A DNA stretch of 13,603 bases, from contig DAOUGC010000158.1 in assembly GCA_034429695.1 (NCBI GenBank), positions 1 to 13,603 on the forward strand, written 5' to 3'. Both the position numbers and the translations under genes were made by a program. Numbering within the stretch: the stretch's first letter is position 1; every line of letters starts with the position of its first letter. A model generated the notes under the pieces. The model was not told the DNA's origin, did no database searches, and saw nothing but the letters and a program-made list of their open reading frames with translations. The DNA is from DAOUGC01 sp034429695 (GTDB taxonomy: Bacteria; Chloroflexota; Anaerolineae; Anaerolineales; Anaerolineaceae). Shown here piece by piece: positions 1 to 5,893 of this stretch.

Positions 1-351
1 TTCGGGCTGGATCGCTTCGGCAAAATGCGCCAACACTCCCGCGTCAATTTTGTCTGACTTGGCCAGCTTTCCGATCGATTTGGCAAAATGACGCGCCTGG
101 CGCGGGTTGATCCGCACTGTCTTCAGCCCGGCTAGATTCAAGGCCACATACACCTCGCGCTCGTACCCTCCCGTGGCTTCCAGCACGATCAGTTTCACCC
201 GATACTGGCGCAGACACGCAATCAGCTTCTGGATCCCCTCTTCATCGTTCGTCACCATAAAACTCTCTTCGATTGGCCGGATGTGCACATCCAACCCTGC
301 CTTGCTCACATCAATGCCAACGTAATTCGCACCCTGCATTTCGTGGCTCAT
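1..351 (-). CDS. IS110-family transposase, N-terminal part (cut by window edge)
   Basis: Reading the minus strand from ATG at 351 gives 117 uninterrupted codons that run off the window start, so the C-terminal part is outside. The residues near the start read YVGIDVSK, followed by LEATGGYER at about 57-65 and INPRQARHFAKS with KSDKIDA at about 81-105. These are the hallmark N-terminal motifs of the IS110 DEDD (RuvC-like) recombinase: the first catalytic Asp is in GIDVSK, the Glu in LEATGG, and the next acidic pair is in SDKIDA. IS110 enzymes catalyse insertion and excision guided by a bridge RNA, using a Tnp domain and a C-terminal serine-containing domain, which is not visible here. A GAGGAC Shine-Dalgarno lies 4 bases before the start. 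The reading frame shows no damage, but whether the whole element is intact cannot be seen. Confidence 0.93.
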   Translation of the reverse strand, partial: MSHEMQGANYVGIDVSKAGLDVHIRPIEESFMVTNDEEGIQKLIACLRQYRVKLIVLEATGGYEREVYVALNLAGLKTVRINPRQARHFAKSIGKLAKSDKIDAGVLAHFAEAIQPE

Positions 352-545
352 GCTGTCCTCGCAAAGATGATCTGGTCCCTACCTTGCCTGATGCGGGCTC
401 TTCTGGCCCTGGCAACTGTCCGGGCTATTGTTTGAAAGACATGGCGACCCTTGCTACGAAACGGCTTTCTTTAACCTTAGGGCGGACGGTCTGCCATGCC
501 CAGTTCCAATACCTACATCTTACAACTATTGTTAATATACAAGGG
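352..545 (-). ncRNA. Candidate IS110 bridge RNA region
   Basis: Established knowledge: in IS110-group elements such as IS621, the noncoding segment just upstream of the recombinase encodes a bridge RNA whose two loops pair with target and donor DNA. This stretch has the right place, orientation and length. It is gene-free and shows short complementary segments on the minus strand, for example GGGCC/GAGCCC-type pairings around 390-410. I cannot fold it reliably or assign its loops, so the call rests on position, not on a recognised structure. Confidence 0.3.
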
Positions 546-570
546 CGGGATGGTGTACTTCCATCCCGCC
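544..570. terminator. Perfect 10-bp palindromic hairpin
   Basis: GGCGGGATGG at 544-553 is perfectly complementary to CCATCCCGCC at 561-570 across a 7-base loop. On the plus strand it is followed by GTTTTG, a weak T-run. It could act as a transcription terminator, a structured IS110 insertion target (IS110 elements often insert into palindromic repeats), or a REP-like element. The structure is certain but the function is not. Confidence 0.5.
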
Positions 571-618
571 GTTTTGACCGTCAACGAAGAATCGAATGGG
601 CAGCAATACAGTGGTAGA

Positions 619-660
619 GTGGGGCACCAGCTTCGCTGGTGTGATACTTTCTCAGCCCAC
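619..660 (+). repeat. Two-stem palindromic repeat, copy 1
   Basis: The inner hairpin is CACCAG (625-630), loop CTTCG, CTGGTG (636-641). An outer stem GTGGG (619-623) pairs with CCCAC (656-660), leaving a one-sided 14-base strand at 642-655. It matches the architecture of the repeats at 708-750 and 9794-9836. Copy 2 lies in the opposite orientation, and both copies end CCCACCGA when aligned. It is probably a REP-like intergenic element. Confidence 0.6.
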
Positions 661-707
661 CGAATGTGTGCGGTAAATAACATTATCCACATTGATTGGC
701 GAAAATC

Positions 708-750
708 GGTGGGTCGGAAGACGCCGCGCCAGCTTCGCTGGCGACTCACC
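708..750 (-). repeat. Two-stem palindromic repeat, copy 2 (possible operon terminator)
   Basis: Read on the minus strand: outer stem GGTGAGT, inner stem CGCCAG, loop CGAAG, inner stem CTGGCG (down to 727), a one-sided strand CGGCGTCTTCCG, and outer stem ACCCACC ending at 708. It sits 19 bases past the stop of the phosphoribosyltransferase gene, so it may also end transcription of that operon, although the following T-run is poor. The one-sided strand CGGCG(C)TCTTCC is shared with the copy at 9794-9836. Confidence 0.6.
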
Positions 751-768
751 CTGCCTTGCTTTTTGGTG

Positions 769-1383
769 TTACTTCACTTCTGTAAGCTCAACCCCCTGCT
801 GGCACAATGGACATTCATCCGGCAGGTACAGGCGGTTGGGATGGCTGGAGATGCTCAACAGCGGCAGACCGCGGGCAGCCACGGCCTCAACGCCGGTATC
901 ACCAAGGGTCACCAGCGCGCCCACAGCGATCACCTCTGCCCCGTGGGCGGCAAGCTCATCGCAGGTGGCCAGCACCGCCGACCCGGCATTGATGACATCG
1001 TCCACCACGATCACGCGCTTGCCGCTGACGTGCCCGTGCAAATCTGCGGGCAGATGGTATTGCACCGCATACATGCCCTCGCCAGGGTCTGCCTGACGCA
1101 GCGTGTGGAAGAACTCAATTCCCATCTCCATGGCGGTCATGCTGGCGAGCAACATTCCGCCGATGTAAGGACCGCACAATGCGTCCGGCTGGAGCGGCGC
1201 AAGCAACCCGGCCAATTGGGTGATGAACGGGCGCAAGTGGGATGGGTTCATAAACAGCGTGTTGAACTCCATCCACACCTGGCTGTGATGACCTGACTCC
1301 ATGCGGTAATGGCCGGTGCGCGCGGAGAGCAGGAATTGCAACCCTTCAGGAATGTTCGAGCCGGGTAGATCAACAGGCGTCAT
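769..1383 (-). CDS. Orotate-phosphoribosyltransferase-like protein
   Basis: This 204-aa protein has a clear PRPP-binding signature, VIVVDDVINAGSA at residues 124-136. Upstream is the segment SGHHSQVWMEF (about 30-40), which matches the substrate-loop region of OPRT-type enzymes that use an ESGHH...W pattern. OPRT couples orotate to PRPP to give OMP in pyrimidine synthesis. Related type I phosphoribosyltransferases act in base salvage, so the exact base is not proven and no pyrE symbol is given. A CPLC pair near the C-terminus (191-194) is a small oddity of unknown role. The ATG overlaps the stop of the Nudix gene by four bases (ATGA), with a GGAG Shine-Dalgarno 8 bases upstream, so the two are translationally coupled. 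It is the last gene of the leftward operon. Confidence 0.88.
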   Translation of the reverse strand: MTPVDLPGSNIPEGLQFLLSARTGHYRMESGHHSQVWMEFNTLFMNPSHLRPFITQLAGLLAPLQPDALCGPYIGGMLLASMTAMEMGIEFFHTLRQADPGEGMYAVQYHLPADLHGHVSGKRVIVVDDVINAGSAVLATCDELAAHGAEVIAVGALVTLGDTGVEAVAARGLPLLSISSHPNRLYLPDECPLCQQGVELTEVK

Positions 1384-1895
1384 GTGGGTTTCTCCGTTGG
1401 TTGAAAAAAGTCGTTCAGCGGCGGCTCGGCGCAGGCGCAGGTGAAGAAATGGCGGCTTTCCTCATACGCCAGGCTGGCGTACATTTCCACCCTGCCCACA
1501 AAACGAACTGAGTCAATTTCCCCATCCTGCGGGGTCAGGTCGCTGCCATTGCCAGTATAGCGGCACAGGAACATGTGTGTATGCTGGCTGGTAAAACCAA
1601 GCGCGGCAGCGTCTTGAGGGGAAAAATCAAAACACACCGGTTGGGGATACGTGTACAGCAGTTCATATGGAGTTGAACCGGTCTCTTCCAGCAGTTCGCG
1701 CATCAAAGCAGCGGTGAGGGATTCATCGGAGGGTTTGACGCCGCCTTTTGGAAAATCCCACATGCCGGCCACAGGTTGAATGCCAGCCATGCCGTCCATC
1801 CTCAACACCTTGTGCACCTGCAGGAAGCCAAAAGGAATCTGGCGGTAAACCAGCGCGCCCACGGCCTGGCGAACGGCTGTCTGCCCCAGGCTCAT
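1380..1895 (-). CDS. Nudix hydrolase
   Basis: This 171-aa protein carries a complete Nudix box at residues 52-74, matching Gx5Ex7REUxEExGU exactly (G52, E58, R66, E67, E70, E71, G73). The acidic residues bind the divalent metal that activates water for attack on a nucleoside-diphosphate-X substrate. The preceding MWDFPKGG (45-52) resembles the segment found in Ap4A hydrolase and RppH-like members. The substrate cannot be read from sequence; dinucleoside polyphosphates, nucleotide sugars or damaged nucleotides are all possible. The start overlaps the preceding small gene by four bases (ATGA). The nearest AGGAG lies about 14 bases upstream, so expression probably relies on coupling. Its next neighbour is an OPRT-like enzyme, which suggests a nucleotide-related role for the operon (inference). 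Confidence 0.92.
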   Translation of the reverse strand: MSLGQTAVRQAVGALVYRQIPFGFLQVHKVLRMDGMAGIQPVAGMWDFPKGGVKPSDESLTAALMRELLEETGSTPYELLYTYPQPVCFDFSPQDAAALGFTSQHTHMFLCRYTGNGSDLTPQDGEIDSVRFVGRVEMYASLAYEESRHFFTCACAEPPLNDFFQPTEKPT

Positions 1896-2155
1896 TGCGG
1901 ATGCAAAATCTCCTGTTGGGCGCGGTCAATGTCAGCGAAGAGTTGCTCCACCTCGGCTTTGGTCTCAGGGGATGTGCTGGGTGCATAGGGAATAAACTTG
2001 ATCAGGTCCCGCGCGTCCTGCATGATGGTCTTGACTTCGGCGATGTAGGAGAAGTTGTAGCGCCCGCCTTCCTCTGGCAGGGGCAGCTTGCGGGCTTTTT
2101 CAATCAACGCCCGCGCTTTTTTAATGCGTAGTGCGGCGGGGATCATTCTTGCCAT
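1892..2155 (-). CDS. Small conserved-looking helical protein, function unknown
   Basis: This 87-aa protein is rich in Lys, Arg, Glu and Ala. Its N-terminal third (RIKKARALIEKARKL) looks strongly helical and basic, and the C-terminal third (ETKAEVEQLFADIDRAQQEIL) looks like a second amphipathic helix. It has no cysteines, membrane segment or signal peptide, and I recognise no family. It is believable as a gene because an AAGGAG Shine-Dalgarno sits 5 bases before the ATG. It also starts 9 bases after the DinB-like stop and overlaps the Nudix start by four bases, so it is locked into the operon. It could be a small partner or regulator of a neighbour (inference only). Confidence 0.75.
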   Translation of the reverse strand: MARMIPAALRIKKARALIEKARKLPLPEEGGRYNFSYIAEVKTIMQDARDLIKFIPYAPSTSPETKAEVEQLFADIDRAQQEILHPQ

Positions 2156-2164
2156 GCGTTCTCC

Positions 2165-2869
2165 TTAATCGCCCGCAGATGTGTTTTTCATGGCTTTTGA
2201 TTTGATCTTGAGCGCTTCATTGATGTGCACCAGATTGTGACGGGTGGGCGGCATGAGCAGCAGGCCGGCCACGTCCAGCCCGCCCCAGTAGTCAATCACA
2301 GCATCCACCGTCACCGAGCCGTCTGCCACGATCTGCGCCAGTCCGTCAGCGTGCGGCTTGTGCTCAAACGCGCCTTGCGGCAGGGCGGAGATCACGGCGC
2401 GGGTGTTGCGCCCCACCACCGAGCGGTAAGCGCGCAGGGCTTGCACGTTTATGTCAGCGGTCAGGCGGGTGATCTCGTCAGGCGACATGCCGTTGCCGGT
2501 TTCCACCTGGTGAACGCCCATGCGTTCCTGCCAGCCCTGGGTGTGGAACAACTGCGGGCAACCGGCCACCAGCACATTCATGGTGATGTCTTCAATACGT
2601 GTCAGATGCCAGAACATCCACGCGATTGAATGTCCGCTGGCGGGGTCGATATATTTTGCGGCAGGGTTGCCCAGCCCCTGCCAGACTTCATCCTCCAACG
2701 AGTAGACCTCGCCGTCTGAGACCTGGGCGGTGTGCACCATGCCGTGCACTCGAAGGAAAAGCTCCAGGGCTTTACTGTGGGCGGTGGTGTTGTGGGGGGC
2801 GGCTGCCTGTTTCATGGCGACGCGCAGAGCTTTGTGCCAATTGTTCCATTGCTGGCGATTGACATCCAT
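2165..2869 (-). CDS. DinB-superfamily-like protein
   Basis: This 234-aa protein is called from the ATG at 2869. A strong AGGAGG lies 8 bases upstream, whereas the longer frame would start inside the preceding gene without a comparable site. The segment HSIAWMFWHLTRIEDITMNVL resembles the helix of DinB/YfiT-type four-helix proteins that supplies metal-binding histidines (here the H...H pair). Another His-containing helix (RVHGMVHT) lies before it. Many DinB-like proteins are metal-dependent thiol transferases or detoxifying enzymes, and others are uncharacterised. It follows the acetyltransferase gene by 17 bases and precedes the 87-aa gene by 9 bases, so it is co-transcribed. The family call is moderately sure; the activity is unknown. 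Confidence 0.65.
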   Translation of the reverse strand: MDVNRQQWNNWHKALRVAMKQAAAPHNTTAHSKALELFLRVHGMVHTAQVSDGEVYSLEDEVWQGLGNPAAKYIDPASGHSIAWMFWHLTRIEDITMNVLVAGCPQLFHTQGWQERMGVHQVETGNGMSPDEITRLTADINVQALRAYRSVVGRNTRAVISALPQGAFEHKPHADGLAQIVADGSVTVDAVIDYWGGLDVAGLLLMPPTRHNLVHINEALKIKSKAMKNTSAGD

Positions 2870-2886
2870 TTCAAACTCCTCCTGGT

Positions 2887-4026
2887 TTATGCGGTCAGGT
2901 GTTTGATATAGCAGCGTCGGCGTTTGTGTTGGCGGCGTTCGAAATGCTTCCACTGCGCCTGCACTGCATCATTGTTTTCCAGCTCAGGGTTCGATTCAAC
3001 ACATCTAATGCCCAGTTTGTTAAAGGCGATAATCATCTGATTCATCAAAACGGCGTTGATGCCCTTGCCCTGATACTCGTGGCGGATCGCCACCAGGTAC
3101 AGGTCGGCGCGGCGTTCGTAACCGTTCCAGAAATTGAGTGCGCTCAACAGGTGCACAAACCCAAATGGGAACAACCTGCCCTGCGAGCGCTGCAGCGCTT
3201 TGGATAGTGAGGGCATGGCAATGCCGAAAGCAATTACCCGGTCGTTGCTGTCCAGCACCATGGGGGCCATCTCAGGCCGGATAAAGTCGAAATATTGCTT
3301 GACGTACACATCCACCTGGCGTTCGGTCAATGGAACCACGCCGTACAGATGCCCGTAAGCCTCATTGAGTACGTCAAAGAGCTGATGCGCGTATGGCAGC
3401 AGATCCTTGCGCGTGCGGGCGGGCAACAGATGCAGGTCGTAACGCCGCAGCACGGTTTCTGCCAGTTGCGCCACCTTCTCAGGCGATTGGCCCGGCACGT
3501 TGATCTCGTACTCCACCCAGTCAATGTCTTTGGCGTAGCCGTGCAGTTCGAGATGGCGTGGATAGTATGGATGATTGTAGATGGTGGCCATGGTTCCCAG
3601 GCGGTCAAAACCTTCCACCAGCATACCCTCGTGATCCATGTCAGTAAAGCCAAGCGGGCCGTGTACGGCGCTCATGCCGTTGTTGCGCGCCCAGGTTTCG
3701 AGGGTGTTGAGCAGCGCGCCTGAAACCGCCGGGTCATCCACAAAGTCGATCCAACCAAAGCGCGCATAGGGTTGGTTCCACTTTTGGGCATGCAAATCAT
3801 TGATGATGCCGGCAATGCGGCCCACCGCATGACCATTTTGGTAAGCCATCCAATAGGATGCCTTGCTATGGTCAAAAGCCGGGTTGCGTCTTGGGTCGAG
3901 CGTGTTCAGGTCGTCCTCGAACAGGCTGGGAACCCAGTAAGGGTTGTCCCTGTACAGGCTGAACGGGTAGTTGATGAAGTCGCGCAGGTCGCCCCGGCTG
4001 GTTATTTCAGATATCTGGATATTCAT
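2887..4026 (-). CDS. GNAT-fold N-acetyltransferase-like protein (YghO-like)
   Basis: This is a 379-aa protein called from the ATG at 4026, preceded by a GGGGA Shine-Dalgarno; a longer frame would need a TTG start at 4041. The N-terminal half has the pattern of the large YghO-like family: DFINYPFSLYRDNPYWVPSL, then DPRRNPAFDHSKASYW, GRIAGIIND, and HGPLGFTDMDHEGML. The C-terminal half has the GNAT-like LYLVAIRHEYQGKGINAVLMNQMI, where QGKGIN corresponds to the acetyl-CoA phosphate-binding loop (Q/RxxGxG/A). Activity on any substrate is not established for this family. There is no signal peptide and the end is basic (RRQHKRRRCY). It is the first gene of the five-gene leftward operon, with a candidate promoter at 4147-4175. 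Confidence 0.8.
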   Translation of the reverse strand: MNIQISEITSRGDLRDFINYPFSLYRDNPYWVPSLFEDDLNTLDPRRNPAFDHSKASYWMAYQNGHAVGRIAGIINDLHAQKWNQPYARFGWIDFVDDPAVSGALLNTLETWARNNGMSAVHGPLGFTDMDHEGMLVEGFDRLGTMATIYNHPYYPRHLELHGYAKDIDWVEYEINVPGQSPEKVAQLAETVLRRYDLHLLPARTRKDLLPYAHQLFDVLNEAYGHLYGVVPLTERQVDVYVKQYFDFIRPEMAPMVLDSNDRVIAFGIAMPSLSKALQRSQGRLFPFGFVHLLSALNFWNGYERRADLYLVAIRHEYQGKGINAVLMNQMIIAFNKLGIRCVESNPELENNDAVQAQWKHFERRQHKRRRCYIKHLTA

Positions 4027-4146
4027 AAATGGTCCCCACAATTCCGCTGAAAGATGCTTCTTCCGGCGGCATTACCGGTAAAAGTCTGGCTGCCTGACCC
4101 GGAAGGCGCTGATGAACAGGGAACTCCGGGCATCAGCCATTCGCCC

Positions 4147-4175
4147 ATTATAACCTTTTGCGGTCTGCGAAAAAA
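4147..4175 (-). promoter_or_regulatory. Candidate sigma-70-type promoter of the leftward operon
   Basis: On the minus strand a perfect TATAAT lies at 4152-4147, about 120 bases before the acetyltransferase start. The -35 region about 17 bases upstream is only a T-run (TTTTTT), so the match is one-sided. No other comparable -10 was seen before 4026. Confidence 0.45.
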
Positions 4176-4311
4176 GCCGGAAAGGGTGGGCAATGTGCAG
4201 TCCTGGCTGCTTTTCCTTCTGCTTTACAGGGAGATGGTGTCGGATTGAGCATGAAGCGGGCAATCGGACGGATAGGGGGTATGAGAGGGATTCTGATCGC
4301 CCCTCTCCCAG

Positions 4312-4332
4312 CCTCTCCCCGTGGGGGAGAGG
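4312..4332. repeat. CCTCTCCCC/GGGGAGAGG palindrome
   Basis: CCTCTCCCC (4312-4320) pairs with GGGGAGAGG across a very short loop. A partial direct copy, CCCTCTCCC, lies just before it at 4301. This C-rich/G-rich palindrome is a common intergenic repeat type in many bacterial genomes. Here it bounds the distal end of the cyclase tail array. Confidence 0.55.
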
Positions 4333-4338
4333 AGAAAT

Positions 4339-4620
4339 GCACCGCTTCCCGGCCATTGAATCAATCATTCACAATGGCGATGGCACGGGAAGGGGCACCG
4401 CTTCCCGGCCATTGAATCAATCATTCACCAGGGCGATCACACGGGAAGGGGCACCGCTTCCCGGTCTCTTATTTGTTATCCAAAATGGCGATCACACGGG
4501 AAGGGGCACCGCTTCCCGGCCTCTTATTTGTCATTCACAATGGCGATGGCACGGGAAGGGGCACCGCTTCCCGGTCTCTTATTTGTCATTCACCAGGGCG
4601 ATGGCACGGGAAGGGGCACC
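4339..4620 (-). repeat. Tandem array of five 55-56-base units copying the 3' end of the cyclase gene
   Basis: The landmark GCACCGCTTCCCGG recurs at 4339, 4395, 4451, 4506 and 4561, with a related GCACCGTCC at 4616, so the spacings are 56, 56, 55, 55 and 55. On the coding (minus) strand each unit reads as the last codons of the cyclase plus its own stop. In order from the gene: GAPSRAIALVNDK*, GAPSRAIAIVNDK*, GAPSRVIAILDNK*, GAPSRVIALVND*, GAPSRAIAIVND*. The first is the functional gene end and four are extra. Linkers carry CGGGAAG, which pairs with CTTCCCG in the next tail to give a 7-bp hairpin per unit. The unit length is not a multiple of three, so the units cannot be read through in one frame. 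Confidence 0.9.
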
Positions 4621-5232
4621 GTCCGCATCCCCAATCGCCAGGGGCAGGCTGGCCATTTCAAACACCGCGGGAGTCAGATGCAGATCCTTCAGGTTCTCAA
4701 TTACAAACAACCCGGCTTCAAACAGGATGTGATGCACCGGAAAATGATGGTCACTCATGCGGTCAATGGAGATGGCGTCAATGCCCACTCCACGCACGCC
4801 CAGCTCCACCACGCGCCGGGCAGCGTCGGGCGAGAGCGCCGGGAAACCTCTAAAATAATCCGGTTGGCCCCATTTCTCTGCCCAGCCGGTATGCAGGATT
4901 AAAAACTGCGCTCCGCGCAGGTTCTCCTCCACGGTTGCCAGCCGGTCCAGACCGATCAAATCATCGGGGGCAATGCCGGTTTCAGGACGAACATCCAGGC
5001 GCACCGCCGTACCGTAAAAATCGGCGGCGCTGAAGGCGTCCAGTGTTTTCGCGCCCGGCAGCATGTGAGCAGGGGCGTCCATGTGCGTGCCGGTGTGGCT
5101 GTACAGGCTGATCAGCTTTTCAGCGAAACCGTGCTGTTCGACCGTGTTGGCCTGTTGAATGACGGGCGGCTGCGTGCCAGGGAAAACCGGCATGTTCGCC
5201 CGAACGGGGTGGGTCAGATCGATGATACGCAT
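4579..5232 (-). CDS. Cyclase family protein (kynurenine-formamidase-like metal hydrolase)
   Basis: This is a 217-aa protein called from the ATG at 5232, with GGAGAG just upstream; the longer frame would need a TTG at 5256. It carries the family signature HTGTHMDAPAHM (residues 46-57), in which the His and Asp residues bind the catalytic metal pair in KynB-type enzymes. Further signatures are the N-terminal DLTHPVRANMPVFPG and the late DHHFPVHHILFEAGLFVIENL, which supplies another His and a Glu. Members hydrolyse N-formylkynurenine, isatin or related amides and lactones; nothing here settles the substrate, and no tryptophan-catabolism neighbours are visible. It is cytoplasmic, with no signal peptide. 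The length is normal. Its last 12 codons and stop are repeated four more times downstream. Confidence 0.9.
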   Translation of the reverse strand: MRIIDLTHPVRANMPVFPGTQPPVIQQANTVEQHGFAEKLISLYSHTGTHMDAPAHMLPGAKTLDAFSAADFYGTAVRLDVRPETGIAPDDLIGLDRLATVEENLRGAQFLILHTGWAEKWGQPDYFRGFPALSPDAARRVVELGVRGVGIDAISIDRMSDHHFPVHHILFEAGLFVIENLKDLHLTPAVFEMASLPLAIGDADGAPSRAIALVNDK

Positions 5233-5296
5233 GTGTCTCTCCGTTTTGATGGTCAATCAATTCTAATTCATCAGGCTGACCGGCGCACGTTAAGAT

Positions 5297-5327
5297 TTGC
5301 CGCCATTTTTCCATGCAGATTTATAAT
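5297..5327 (+). promoter_or_regulatory. Candidate promoter for the Cys-rich protein/LuxR operon
   Basis: A perfect TATAAT lies at 5322-5327, about 70 bases before the Cys-rich gene. The best -35 is TTGCCG at 5297-5302 with a long 19-base spacer, so strength is uncertain. It lies in the divergent gap between the cyclase and the Cys-rich gene. Confidence 0.4.
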
Positions 5328-5395
5328 TACCTGTACGGCAAGCCGGTTATGCCAACCTCCTGTCGAAATCCGTTCTTGCCCCACACGTCGCCGCC

Positions 5396-5893
5396 ATGAC
5401 CCGTCTGCGACCATCACAACGAAAAAGCCTTGAACAACGCTTCCCACCATCGCCCGAATGTCAGTGCGCGGTGTGCGTGGGGTATTGCGCCCGCCCTGGC
5501 TGGTGGACGGTGGCCCAGGCGGCTGATGCGCTTGAAGCCGGTTACGGTGCGCGCATGATGCTGGAAATCGCGCCGGAAGGAACGTTTGGGGTGCTATCGC
5601 CTGCTTTTCGCGGGTGCGAAGGTGGCTTTGCCCTGCAGGAATTTGCCCACGCCGGATGCACTTTTCTGGTCGACGGGCTGTGCCAGTTGCACGCCACGGG
5701 CCATGTCCCGCTGGAATGTCGGTACTGCCACCATGAGCGACCCGGCATGGGGGTGGTGTGTCACGCAGGGCTGGAGAAGGATTGGCGCAGCCTGGCTGGC
5801 GTTCACCTGGTGGAACGCTGGAGCAGGGCGAGGGGGTTGTGGCAAACCGTACACCGCATGAAGCTGGACTGCCCCACAGGAATCATTCGATGA
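5396..5893 (+). CDS. Cysteine-rich protein, probable metal or Fe-S binder, function unknown
   Basis: This 165-aa protein has 11 cysteines, at 22, 24, 27, 31, 74, 88, 96, 108, 111, 122 and 159. They form a CxCxxCxxxC cluster near the N-terminus and a later CxxC followed by HH (CRYCHHERPGMG). Between them is a conserved-looking core, RPGWWTVAQAADALEAGYGARMML... FGVLSPAFRGCEGGFAL. The pattern is loosely like YkgJ-type zinc/iron-chelating proteins but I cannot assign it firmly. It has no signal peptide or membrane segment. No strong Shine-Dalgarno precedes the ATG at 5396. Its stop overlaps the start of the LuxR regulator by four bases (ATGA), so the two are made together. A role as a metal or redox sensor or partner of the regulator is possible but inferred. 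Confidence 0.75.
   Translation: MTRLRPSQRKSLEQRFPPSPECQCAVCVGYCARPGWWTVAQAADALEAGYGARMMLEIAPEGTFGVLSPAFRGCEGGFALQEFAHAGCTFLVDGLCQLHATGHVPLECRYCHHERPGMGVVCHAGLEKDWRSLAGVHLVERWSRARGLWQTVHRMKLDCPTGIIR

Larger units (their letters stand above)
1..545 (-). mobile_element. IS110-family insertion sequence, transposase 5' end side (outer boundary uncertain)
   Basis: The transposase reads leftward, so the left (upstream) end of the IS lies to the right of position 351. IS110-group elements usually lack long terminal inverted repeats and carry a roughly 150-300 base noncoding region upstream of the recombinase. I see no obvious inverted repeat or target duplication, so the outer boundary near 545 is an estimate. 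It is placed just before a strong 10-bp palindrome at 544-570, which may be the insertion target or flanking DNA. The other end is outside the window. Confidence 0.5.

Noticed and set aside
496..1296. 266-aa plus-strand ORF
   Set aside because: Overlaps the OPRT-like gene on the other strand and intergenic hairpins; no recognisable protein features.
2870..2953. Longer N-terminus for the DinB-like protein
   Set aside because: It would overlap the acetyltransferase gene, while a strong AGGAGG sits correctly before the ATG at 2869.
4072..4368. Short ORFs on both strands between the acetyltransferase and cyclase genes
   Set aside because: They run through palindromes and the tail array, lack ribosome sites and show no conserved-looking sequence.
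4339..4620. CRISPR-like array: a 23-25-base palindromic repeat every 55-56 bases
   Set aside because: The intervening 30-base segments are also copies of one another and encode cyclase tails, so there are no unique spacers. No cas genes are present.
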